NCBI GenBank assembly: GCA_964424105.1
Contig: CAYRHJ010000026.1
Span: forward strand, 1 to 64,000
From: CAYRHJ01 sp964424105
GTDB lineage: Bacteria; Planctomycetota; Phycisphaerae; UBA1845
Direction of reading: 5' to 3'
DNA length: 64,000 bases
Below the pieces are notes generated by a model. That model was not told the DNA's origin. It did no database searches and was given only the letters and a program-made list of their open reading frames with translations. Positions 1 through 7,050 of this stretch are shown piece after piece. Position 1 is the stretch's first letter, and every line of letters begins with the position of its first letter. Position numbers and translations under genes: made by a program.

Positions 1-162
1 GGGATTGCGCTGGATGGGGACCGCTCCCTGAACAGATGGTTTCTGGAGGTAGCGGCGCGGTTCGCGTGCCATGGACTGCCTCGCCCGCTTGCCATACTGG
101 ACGCTCCCGCCTTGGTCGCGTCCAGGGTCGCGGCTCTGAAAGAAGCGGTCTCGACTGATTGA
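1..162 (+). CDS. C-terminal fragment of an unidentified protein
   Basis: An open frame enters from the left edge in frame 1 and ends at TGA 160-162, giving the last 53 residues of a protein. The piece is rich in Ala, Leu and Arg and looks like ordinary coding sequence (for example LNRWFLEVAARFACHG). It carries no motif I recognise, so no function is given. It is followed by about 350 bases without a convincing gene. Confidence 0.4.
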   Translation, partial: GIALDGDRSLNRWFLEVAARFACHGLPRPLAILDAPALVASRVAALKEAVSTD

Positions 163-514
163 AGGGGTGTGTGAAACGCGGGCATGAGGGGGAACGAAAG
201 TCATCGGCTCCCCCACCTCCAAAGGAGGTGGGCCACCCGGCCTGATGTGGTCAGAAATCCGCTCGCTTCGCGGTCGCGGCTCTGTAAAGAGGCGAATTCC
301 CGCCCTGATGGTTGCGGCTCGGAAAGCATTGCCGCGTACGCGCAGATTTGGTGTTGACAGAGCATTAGCAATGTGCGTCAGCCATGTAGCGTACGTTAGA
401 CATGCGGCGGGCTCGCCGGCAGCGGGGAAGCATTGACGCAGATGATCCGGAACCTTAAAATCCATAGTCGATCTAGATCGGTTGCTGATCCGGTGATTGG
501 TTCGAAGGTGATCA
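163..514. other. Intergenic region upstream of the stress protein gene
   Basis: No convincing gene is seen. The stretch contains a palindromic repeat copy at 201-239 and GC-rich text. A TTGACA hexamer lies at 354-359 but has no acceptable -10 box at the right distance. Confidence 0.5.
201..239 (-). repeat. Palindromic repeat with CCCACCTCC/GGAGGTGGG core, copy 1
   Basis: A 9-bp inverted repeat, CCCACCTCC and GGAGGTGGG, surrounds a three-base AAA centre. The whole 39-bp stretch is the exact reverse complement of 32182-32220. A looser copy lies at 32400-32436 and a degenerate one near 18970-19006. It lies between genes and could fold in RNA or DNA. Confidence 0.8.
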
Positions 515-991
515 ATGACCATCAAGCTCTCCAAAATCCTGTGCCCCACCGACTTTTCCGATTTGTCGTTGAAGGCTTTGCAATACGCGCGAGCCTTTGC
601 GACGACGTTCGGTGCGCAAGTTCATTGTCTGCACGTGGTGGACGAAGCCTACCTTCATTGGAACGCCATCGGGCCGGAAGGTGCGCCCATCGTGCCCGCC
701 GTCGACGATCTCACCAGCCTGGCACGGACGCATATGCAACGGTTCGCCGATGAACATCTCATCGGGCTTAAATACGCGCCAATCTTAAAAGTTGTTGCGG
801 GTCGACCTGATTTGGAGATTGTTCAGTACGCATTGGAATCGACCATTGACCTGATCGTCATCGGAACCCACGGTCGAGGCGGTCTGGCGCACGCCCTGCT
901 CGGCAGCACAGCCGAGAAAGTGGTTCAAAAATCGGGCTGTCCCGTTCTAGTGGTCCGGGAGCAGGAACACGAATTTGTCAGCCCGGACTGA
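515..991 (+). CDS. Universal stress protein, UspA family
   Basis: A 158-residue protein of the single-domain Usp size. It begins with the typical KILCPTDFSDLS strand-loop and ends with the ATP-binding signature of the ATP-type family: GTHGRGG (residues 117-123) followed by GST (130-132) and a final CPVLVV strand. Proteins of this type are cytosolic dimers that bind ATP and respond to starvation or stress; the exact role here is unknown. A purine-rich stretch (GAAGGTG, 504-510) sits just before ATG 515. The gene appears to stand alone, with repeat-bearing intergenic DNA upstream and about 160 bases downstream before the next possible gene. Confidence 0.9.
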   Translation: MTIKLSKILCPTDFSDLSLKALQYARAFATTFGAQVHCLHVVDEAYLHWNAIGPEGAPIVPAVDDLTSLARTHMQRFADEHLIGLKYAPILKVVAGRPDLEIVQYALESTIDLIVIGTHGRGGLAHALLGSTAEKVVQKSGCPVLVVREQEHEFVSPD

Positions 992-1149
992 CGGATGGTT
1001 TTGCGGGCGGGATTGGGAAGGCGATTCACGCAGGCAAGTCTAGGCCACGAACGATCGGGAATTCAGATGGATTCCCGTGTCTTGGTACGCGCTCGCATTA
1101 CAACGCAGGAAACGGTCATGCGGCGTCGCGTTGGTGCTGGGGCTGGTTC

Positions 1150-1359
1150 ATGAATCTCGATCATCGGGCGGACACTGAACGGAAAGTTTCCTTGACGGTG
1201 TCGGAGGTCGGAATCCGCGTCCGCTCGAGCGCGTTGGATGCGGCGTCACAGCAGGATGCGGTAAACGAGTCGATGCTGGATGATGAAGATCGGCCATCGA
1301 TCGACGGTTTTCCGGCCTCGTTCGCCCCGCCCAAACAGGACGCCGACGATGACGCCTGA
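1150..1359 (+). CDS. Possible small protein upstream of the E1-like gene
   Basis: This 69-residue frame ends 11 bases inside the start of the ThiF-family gene, an overlap that would fit translational coupling. It is acidic at its C terminus (QDADDDA) and has no recognised fold. In ThiF/JAMM clusters a small ubiquitin-like sulfur carrier is often adjacent, but such carriers end in Gly-Gly and this one does not, so I do not call it one. The ribosome binding site is weak. It may be only an open frame in a 5' region. Confidence 0.3.
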   Translation: MNLDHRADTERKVSLTVSEVGIRVRSSALDAASQQDAVNESMLDDEDRPSIDGFPASFAPPKQDADDDA

Positions 1360-2422
1360 TTCCCACGTCAGCGCCGATGCCGGTGGCGGACTCGGGCGCT
1401 ATCACCGCCAGATGTTATTTGATGAAATCGGGGAATCCGGCCAACGGAAGCTGTTGTCGTCGCGCGTGTTGCTGGTTGGCTGCGGGGCATTGGGCAGCGT
1501 CTTGGCCAACACCCTGGTGCGGGCGGGCGTGGGTTACATTCGCATTTGCGATCGCGACTATATCGAACGCGACAACCTGCAACGGCAAATCCTGTTCGAC
1601 GAAGATGACATCGTCGCGAACCTGCCCAAGGCGGAAGCCGCGGCGCGCAAGCTCCGCCGTGCCAATCCGGATGTAACGGTGGAGGCTGCCATCGTCGACG
1701 TGAATCACACCAACATTGCGGAATGGGCAGACGGCGTCGATCTACTACTTGACGGCACGGATAATTTTGAAACGCGGTATCTGATCAATGACCATTCGGT
1801 GAGCAGCGGATGTCCGTGGATTTATGGCGCCGTGATCGGCGCTTCGGGGTTGTGCATGCCGATTTTGCCCGACGAGACGCCTTGCTTGCGGTGTCTTTTT
1901 AATGAGCCTCCGCCGGCGGAAATGAATCCGACGTGCGACACCGCAGGAGTCATCGGACCGGCTGTGCAATTCGTAGCCAGTTTGCAGGCGGTGGAAGCGA
2001 TGAAGCTCCTGTCCGGTCGACGGGACGCGGTGAGCCGACGGTTGTTTCAAATGGACGTGTGGACCGGCCGACTCACCGCATTGGACGTGGGGCGTGCGAA
2101 GCAAAACGGTGATTGCCGCTGTTGCGGCCAGCGAATTTTCGAGTTCCTGGATGGGACAAGATCGGCTTCGACGGTCAGCTTGTGTGGTCGGAACGCCGTG
2201 CAGATTCGCCCGCCGAGTTCGGGGCTGATGGATTTGCGAGCCATCGCCGATCGATTGCAGGCGGTCGCTTCGGACAAGGTGTACTTCAACGAATATCTTC
2301 TGAAATTTTACGTGGGCGATGACTACGAGCTGACGCTTTTTCAGGACGGTCGGGCCATCGTGAAAGGGACGGATGATCCCGCGGTGGCCAAGTCGATTCA
2401 TGCGAAATACATCGGTGCATGA
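1349..2422 (+). CDS. ThiF/MoeB/HesA-family E1-like adenylyltransferase
   Basis: Enzymes of this family adenylate the C-terminal glycine of a ThiS/MoaD-like carrier with ATP, for thiamine, molybdopterin, cysteine or tRNA thiolation pathways. From ATG 1349 the protein has 357 residues. It shows the nucleotide loop GCGALGS (44-50), RDNLQRQ (74-80), a probable catalytic Cys196 in PTCDTAG, and a structural zinc site C179xxC182 with C256xxC259. The C-terminal 80 residues form the extra domain seen in many planctomycete homologues. A start 69 bases upstream (1280) would add only low-complexity sequence before the conserved RYHRQMLF, so 1349 is preferred; AGGA lies about ten bases upstream. The stop overlaps the start of the JAMM peptidase gene. 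The substrate carrier is not visible here. Confidence 0.9.
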   Translation: MTPDSHVSADAGGGLGRYHRQMLFDEIGESGQRKLLSSRVLLVGCGALGSVLANTLVRAGVGYIRICDRDYIERDNLQRQILFDEDDIVANLPKAEAAARKLRRANPDVTVEAAIVDVNHTNIAEWADGVDLLLDGTDNFETRYLINDHSVSSGCPWIYGAVIGASGLCMPILPDETPCLRCLFNEPPPAEMNPTCDTAGVIGPAVQFVASLQAVEAMKLLSGRRDAVSRRLFQMDVWTGRLTALDVGRAKQNGDCRCCGQRIFEFLDGTRSASTVSLCGRNAVQIRPPSSGLMDLRAIADRLQAVASDKVYFNEYLLKFYVGDDYELTLFQDGRAIVKGTDDPAVAKSIHAKYIGA

Positions 2423-2874
2423 TGCAAGGTTCATTGGTGACCCGTCAGGTGCCGGAACTTGTTATTGAGCGCGAGAACGTCGAAGAGATATCGAATCACG
2501 CGGCGGAATCCTGGCCCGAGGAATGTTGCGGGCTGCTGCTCGGGAAAATGGAGCGGGGTCGATGCGTCGTTGAACAAGTCAGGCCCGCCCGCAACGTGCA
2601 CGCGGGTGATCGCCGTCGCGGCTATGAAATCGATGCGAATGCCGTTTTAGAGAGCTTGCGGGCGTCCCGTTGCCAGGGATGGGGCCTTTTAGGGTTCTAT
2701 CATTCCCACCCGGACGGATCGACCGAACCGTCTTCTTGGGATGCTCGCGATGCTTGGCTGGGGAAAATCTACGTGATTGTGGGTTGGCCGGTTGGGGGAA
2801 TCGGTTTCTGGTATTGGGATGCCGATTCGCCATGTCCCAGGAAACAGGCCGCCGTCATCATCGAGTCGACGTAG
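2419..2874 (+). CDS. JAMM/MPN+ (M67-family) zinc metallopeptidase
   Basis: A 151-residue single-domain protein with the complete JAMM signature: H95-S-H97, seven residues, S105, two residues, D108, plus an upstream Glu (34 or 35 in EECCG). These are the residues that hold the zinc and activate water. Prokaryotic relatives such as Mec of Mycobacterium cleave a C-terminal residue or an adduct from ubiquitin-like sulfur carriers (CysO). ATG 2419 overlaps the TGA of the ThiF-type gene, so the two are translationally coupled and probably act on the same carrier. No cysteine synthase, ThiS or MoaD partner gene is in view. Function in sulfur-carrier processing is an inference from family and neighbour. 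Confidence 0.88.
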   Translation: MMQGSLVTRQVPELVIERENVEEISNHAAESWPEECCGLLLGKMERGRCVVEQVRPARNVHAGDRRRGYEIDANAVLESLRASRCQGWGLLGFYHSHPDGSTEPSSWDARDAWLGKIYVIVGWPVGGIGFWYWDADSPCPRKQAAVIIEST

Positions 2875-3282
2875 GGCATCGCCCGCCCGATGCCGGCCCA
2901 ATACGGGTGCGGTGGGCATTTCCCGCGACACGGGCTGCCATTTTGAGGCGGACGATGCTGTTTTGTTCGGAGCATGAACGATTGAACATTCCTGATCGGC
3001 CCTCGCCAGTCTTGGTGCTGGATTCCGGCTTGCGCCGGAATGACGATGTTCATTACTTTCTGGACTGCGTAGTCATTGTCCGCCGACTCGACATGCCGGT
3101 TTGTTTCGGCCATTCCTCCTGTAATTCATCGAAGCGGTTTTCATACGCGCGACGATACAATAGGTAGGTGTTGTGGACGGCGTGTTGGTTCGTAACGATG
3201 GCGGGCTTGATCAGGTGACTTCACGTGCGGTCGTCTCGGTTGCAATTGTGGTGCGTTGCATCGGGTATAGGTTGGAATCGGA
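2875..3282. other. Intergenic region before murI
   Basis: About 400 bases without a credible gene. One copy of the 27-bp palindromic element lies at 3018-3045. Short open frames here are accidental readings through the repeat. No clear promoter was found. Confidence 0.5.
3018..3045 (+). repeat. 27-bp palindromic element, single copy
   Basis: Reads CTGGATTCCGGC, a TTGC loop, then GCCGGAATGACG. It belongs to the same family as the dense copies at 49.9-51.8 kb. It is isolated in an intergenic region. Confidence 0.85.
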
Positions 3283-4164
3283 ATGGGAACGGGAATGGGG
3301 GTGGATGTGACGGAGCGACCGATCGCGGTATTTGATTCGGGGCTGGGCGGCTTGACGGTCGTTCGTGCGATTCGGGAGGAATTACCGGCGGAAGACATCG
3401 TTTATTTCGGCGACACCGCCCGGATACCGTATGGAACGAAGAGCCGGGAAACGGTCATCCGCTTCGCTCGCGAGAACTGCGAGTTTCTGATGCGTACGCG
3501 TCCGAAATGTATCGTGGTGGCGTGTAACACCGCCAGCGCGCTGGCAGTTGAAGTGCTGACGGATGAAATCCCGGTCCCGCTGATCGGTGTGGTTCAGCCC
3601 GGCGCCGTTGCGGCTGTTGGTGCGTTACCCGCGGGCTTGATTGCCGTGTTGGCTACTGAAGCCACGGTGGCGTCGAATGCCTATCGCGACGCGATAGCGG
3701 CTATTGATTCGCGGAGAGCGGTGATACAGGCGTCGTGTCCGCTGTTTGTGCCGCTGGTGGAAGAAGGTCTGGATTCGTCCGAACCGATCGTTCGCATGGT
3801 GGTCGAGCGCTACCTTGGCCCGATCAAGCGATTGCGTCCGGGGGTGGTGGTGCTGGGTTGCACGCATTATCCGATATTGCGCGAGGCGGTGTCCGAATTT
3901 CTTGGGTCACACGTTGTCATGGTCGATTCCGGCCAGTCAACCGCCCGGGCGGTGAAACGTGCGTTGGGGACGATGAATGCGTTGTCCGGAGGCGGGCAGC
4001 GCGGTAGCCTGCACTGCTATGTCAGCGATCACCCCAGAAGAGTTCAATCCATCGGTTCTCGCTTCCTGGGCGAACCGGTTTGCGACGTCGTGGGCGTCTG
4101 TCCCGAAGACTGGGCGGAGGTTTCGGTCCGGCCGGCCGCGACGGTGGTTCGTGCCACGGCCTAG
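3283..4164 (+). CDS. murI: Glutamate racemase
   Basis: Interconverts L- and D-glutamate to supply D-Glu for peptidoglycan. The 293-residue length is normal for MurI. Motifs are FDSGLGGLTV (17-26), the first catalytic cysteine Cys81 in ACNTASA, YFGDTARIPYG (41-51), and the second catalytic cysteine Cys193 in GCTHYP. All expected catalytic residues are present. The start at 3283 puts about twelve residues before the conserved strand; a GTG at 3301 is an alternative. The gene ends one base before the next possible ATG (4166), suggesting co-transcription with the HEAT-repeat protein. Presence of murI indicates peptidoglycan synthesis in this organism. Confidence 0.94.
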   Translation: MGTGMGVDVTERPIAVFDSGLGGLTVVRAIREELPAEDIVYFGDTARIPYGTKSRETVIRFARENCEFLMRTRPKCIVVACNTASALAVEVLTDEIPVPLIGVVQPGAVAAVGALPAGLIAVLATEATVASNAYRDAIAAIDSRRAVIQASCPLFVPLVEEGLDSSEPIVRMVVERYLGPIKRLRPGVVVLGCTHYPILREAVSEFLGSHVVMVDSGQSTARAVKRALGTMNALSGGGQRGSLHCYVSDHPRRVQSIGSRFLGEPVCDVVGVCPEDWAEVSVRPAATVVRATA

Positions 4165-4165
4165 A

Positions 4166-4984
4166 ATGCGAAATCGCACATTTCAATGGGTCATGGTCAG
4201 TGTGATCTGCGGGTCGTGTGTGACCAGCGGCTGTAGCCAGCGTCGCCATTACAAGAGCGCTTGGTTGGTCAGCAGGAGTGACGTAGCCCGTTATGTTGAG
4301 CAGGCCACCCATGCCGATAGCGCCGATGCTCGCCGCGAGGCCATCGTACAACTGACTAAGACGCGATACGCCGATGATGACATCGTCATCGAAGCATACG
4401 GACAGATTGCACGGGAGGATCCGAACGAAATCGTGCGTTGCGTAGCCGTTCGAGCGTTGTCGCAATCGTCACACGAAAATGTAGTCGCTGCGTTGGTCGA
4501 CTTGGCGGGACCGAATGTGGCGAACGAAACTAGTGGACCGACGGATCGGGTACGGGCTGACATTTTGCGCGGGTTGGAACAGTTGGCCACCCAAGATCGG
4601 TTGACGCAAGATCAGATGGATGCGTCGGCGTCGATCGCGGTTCGTAGTCTGCGAAATCAATCGAACCGAGACGTTCAGGTGGCGTCGGTCATTTTATTGG
4701 GCAGGCTGCCACGGCGTGCATCGCTTGACGCGCTGATTGGAACGCTGAATCACCCGGATTACGGAGTTGTGTATCACGCGCGGCGATCGCTGGAAGCGCT
4801 GACCGGACAGGTGTTCGGTGACGATCCGGCGGCTTGGCGGGATTGGTTGAGCGCTACAGAATCACCGTTTGAGCATCGCGGTCAGTGGATGCCCAGTGAT
4901 GAATCGCAGAAGACTTGGTGGCAACGGAGCGCCGAGGAAATTCGGAAGGCATTCACGGGGACGGGAACTGAGCGCGGGAATTGA
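4166..4984 (+). CDS. HEAT-repeat exported protein, possible lipoprotein
   Basis: From ATG 4166 the protein has 272 residues. It starts with a basic residue pair and a hydrophobic stretch ending TSGC at about residue 19, which resembles a lipoprotein signal although the -3 residue is not the usual Leu. The body is alpha-helical and repetitive, with several HEAT-like segments (ARREAIVQLTK, IVRCVAVRALSQ, VQVASVILLGRL, VVYHARRSLEALTG). Such proteins bind partners rather than catalyse reactions. The frame is open further upstream inside murI, but the signal-peptide start and the position directly after the murI stop favour 4166. Partner and function are unknown. Confidence 0.75.
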   Translation: MRNRTFQWVMVSVICGSCVTSGCSQRRHYKSAWLVSRSDVARYVEQATHADSADARREAIVQLTKTRYADDDIVIEAYGQIAREDPNEIVRCVAVRALSQSSHENVVAALVDLAGPNVANETSGPTDRVRADILRGLEQLATQDRLTQDQMDASASIAVRSLRNQSNRDVQVASVILLGRLPRRASLDALIGTLNHPDYGVVYHARRSLEALTGQVFGDDPAAWRDWLSATESPFEHRGQWMPSDESQKTWWQRSAEEIRKAFTGTGTERGN

Positions 4985-5046
4985 ACCGGCGGCTGATCCG
5001 GCGGCTGATCCGGGCACCGATCCCTTGATTCGAGGAATCGTCAACC

Positions 5047-6003
5047 GTGCGAGCGCTCGTATTCGATAACCGTTTGACGTTTGACGACTCGCATTGCGAA
5101 CCCAAACCCGCCGAGGGGGAATGTGTGGTTCGGGTACGGATGGCTGGAATCTGCGCGACGGACATTCAGATCACACGCGGGTACATGCGATTTCGCGGCA
5201 TCCTGGGTCACGAAATGGTCGGCACCGTGGCGGGTGGCTGGCCGGAGATGACGAATCGGCGAGTGGTTTGCGAGATCAACTGTGTTTGCGGGCGTTGTGA
5301 TTTGTGTCAGTCGGGTTTGTCAAGCCATTGCCGCAATCGAACGGTGATGGGCATCAGTGGCCGCGACGGTTGTTTCGCGGATGGGGTGGCAGTTCCGCGC
5401 AGAAATCTCCACGCTGTCCCGGACGTGATATCCGACGAAGAAGCGGTGTTCGTCGAGCCGTTGGCAGCCGCCATCCAGGTGACAAAGCAGGTTCCCATCG
5501 GGTCCGGCATGGCGGTGGCCGTCGTGGGCAGCGGGCGATTGGGTCTGTTGGTGACGCAGGTTTTGGCCTTGACGGGGTGTCGTCTCGAATTGATTGGCAG
5601 GAACCCGCACACGCTTCAATTCGCCGAAAAACATGGCGTTCAATCGACCAGGGTGGACGTTGCGAGTTTCAAGAACGATCGAGACGTGGTCGTGGAATGT
5701 ACAGGAAGCGCGGAGGGACTGGCCATCGCCCTGGGCCTCGTTCGGCCGCGCGGAACCATCGTGTTGAAAAGTACCTACGCGGAACCCGCGGGCATTGACC
5801 TGGCGCCGGCAGTGGTCAACGAGGTTACCATTTTGGGAAGCCGCTGCGGTCCGTTCAAAGATGCCATCGATAATCTGGCTGCAAGGAAGATCGAGGTGGC
5901 GTCCATGATTGCGAGAACCTACAAGATCGAGCGAGGTTTGGAGGCGTTTGAAGCCATTCACGCCGAGCATGCGATCAAGGTTCTGCTGCGAATCAACACG
6001 TGA
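5047..6003 (+). CDS. Zinc-dependent medium-chain alcohol/polyol dehydrogenase
   Basis: A 318-residue MDR-family oxidoreductase. The catalytic zinc site is visible as Cys36 (GICATD) and His55-Glu56 (GHE). A structural zinc site follows the classic spacing C81xxC84xxC87x7C95. The NAD(P)-binding fold carries VGSGRLG near residues 157-163. It is shorter than typical 340-350-residue members, mainly from a compact C-terminal half. The substrate cannot be read from sequence; relatives act on threonine, sorbitol or other alcohols. The start GTG/ATG region is consistent with MRALVFDN, a typical MDR beginning. The stop overlaps the next gene (TGATG), so this gene, the PgeF gene and the zinc-ribbon gene form a coupled set. 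Confidence 0.88.
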   Translation: MRALVFDNRLTFDDSHCEPKPAEGECVVRVRMAGICATDIQITRGYMRFRGILGHEMVGTVAGGWPEMTNRRVVCEINCVCGRCDLCQSGLSSHCRNRTVMGISGRDGCFADGVAVPRRNLHAVPDVISDEEAVFVEPLAAAIQVTKQVPIGSGMAVAVVGSGRLGLLVTQVLALTGCRLELIGRNPHTLQFAEKHGVQSTRVDVASFKNDRDVVVECTGSAEGLAIALGLVRPRGTIVLKSTYAEPAGIDLAPAVVNEVTILGSRCGPFKDAIDNLAARKIEVASMIARTYKIERGLEAFEAIHAEHAIKVLLRINT

Positions 6004-6821
6004 TGAATTGCAGTGATCAAACCAGCCCCTGTGACGCGCAGCCACGATTCTGGCGGGCGGCGATGCTGACGAATCAACCTGGATTGGTACATGGTGTGAC
6101 GTGCGGCGCATGGAATATGGCCGAAAGCGTCGGGCCGGACCGCATCGGAACACCAGAACGGCGGCGGCGGACATGTCATGCGCTGGGCCTGCCGCACGGT
6201 CGCCTGATGTGGGGCCGGCAGATGCACGGGACGTCCATCGCGGTGGTGGATGATTGCGGTTGGCGCCCATACGGCGGTGATTCCAAAACGGTAAGCCCGC
6301 TGAATCCGCCGATCGTGGGCATTGATGGATTGATCACGGACCAGTCTGAATGGCCGTTGATGGTGATGGGCGCTGATTGCGCTTTGCTGGTGGTTTACGA
6401 TCCGGTCACACCCGCGGTCGGTGTAGCCCACACCGGTTGGCGGGGAACGGTTCAGGGCATGCCGGCCCGGCTTGTCGAGGCCATGATGAACACCTACGCG
6501 TCCGATGTGACAGAATTGGTGTGTGCGGTGTCACCGTGCGCGGGGGCGTGCTGCTATGAAGTGGGGTCCGAAGTCGTTTCCGCATTTCAGCAGGCGTGCT
6601 TTACAACAGAAAACGTCATCCGGCAGCAGGGCAAATGGACCTCGCTGGACCTGCCCGCAGCCATCGTTGAAAACCTGGGAACGGTAGGCGTGGAAGCGCA
6701 GCGCGTTGATGCCGCACGCATTTGTACAATCTGTCAGACGGACTATTTTTCCTATCGCAGACAGGGTCGCGACGTTGGCCAAATGGCGTTGATCGCAGCC
6801 ATCGGGAATCGAAACAAATGA
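6003..6821 (+). CDS. pgeF: PgeF/YfiH-family laccase-domain protein (polyphenol oxidase / purine nucleoside phosphorylase type)
   Basis: A member of the multicopper-like 'laccase domain' family, which in characterised members edits wrongly built peptidoglycan precursors (PgeF) or cleaves purine nucleosides. Key zinc/copper-ligand regions are visible: GRQMHG, MGADCALL, VAHTGWRGT, and SPCAGACCYEVG. The usual family length is about 240-270 residues and this protein has 272. ATG 6003 overlaps the dehydrogenase stop; a GTG at 6000 is an equivalent start. The C terminus carries a CTICQTDYFSYRRQG segment typical of the family. The stop overlaps the next start (ATGA). The gene symbol reflects the family; the actual substrate is not shown by the sequence. 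Confidence 0.88.
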   Translation: MNCSDQTSPCDAQPRFWRAAMLTNQPGLVHGVTCGAWNMAESVGPDRIGTPERRRRTCHALGLPHGRLMWGRQMHGTSIAVVDDCGWRPYGGDSKTVSPLNPPIVGIDGLITDQSEWPLMVMGADCALLVVYDPVTPAVGVAHTGWRGTVQGMPARLVEAMMNTYASDVTELVCAVSPCAGACCYEVGSEVVSAFQQACFTTENVIRQQGKWTSLDLPAAIVENLGTVGVEAQRVDAARICTICQTDYFSYRRQGRDVGQMALIAAIGNRNK

Positions 6822-7018
6822 CAGACGATCTGGTTATACCGGGTGACGCCCAGCCCGCAGGCCGTGACGTTGATTGCGACCAGTGGAATCATTCGCCCGA
6901 GCGAGACACGCATGCGCTGACTTGTCCAGCTTGTGAATCGATGACACTGACGCATCGTCATTGCAAGCGTTTGTGCGTCAACTGTGGGTACGCGGAAAGC
7001 TGTGAAGACCTGTTTTGA
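6818..7018 (+). CDS. Small zinc-ribbon protein
   Basis: A 66-residue protein with two cysteine pairs, CPAC near residue 36 and CVNC near residue 54, separated by a His/Lys-rich turn (THRHCKRL), plus a further cysteine in the tail. This is the layout of a rubredoxin-like zinc ribbon. ATG 6818 overlaps the TGA of the PgeF gene, so translation is probably coupled. Similar short zinc-ribbon proteins are common in planctomycetes and mostly uncharacterised. No catalytic residues are visible; a structural or nucleic-acid/protein-binding role is likely but unproven. Confidence 0.7.
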   Translation: MTDDLVIPGDAQPAGRDVDCDQWNHSPERDTHALTCPACESMTLTHRHCKRLCVNCGYAESCEDLF

Positions 7019-7050
7019 TGCACGGCCATCGTTCGTAGACGACATCGCCC

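Noticed and set aside
354..382. TTGACA hexamer upstream of the stress protein gene
   Set aside because: No -10-like hexamer at 16-18 bases; too weak to call a promoter.
1150..1359. Ubiquitin-like or ThiS-type sulfur carrier
   Set aside because: No C-terminal Gly-Gly and no beta-grasp-like pattern; kept only as a low-confidence small frame.
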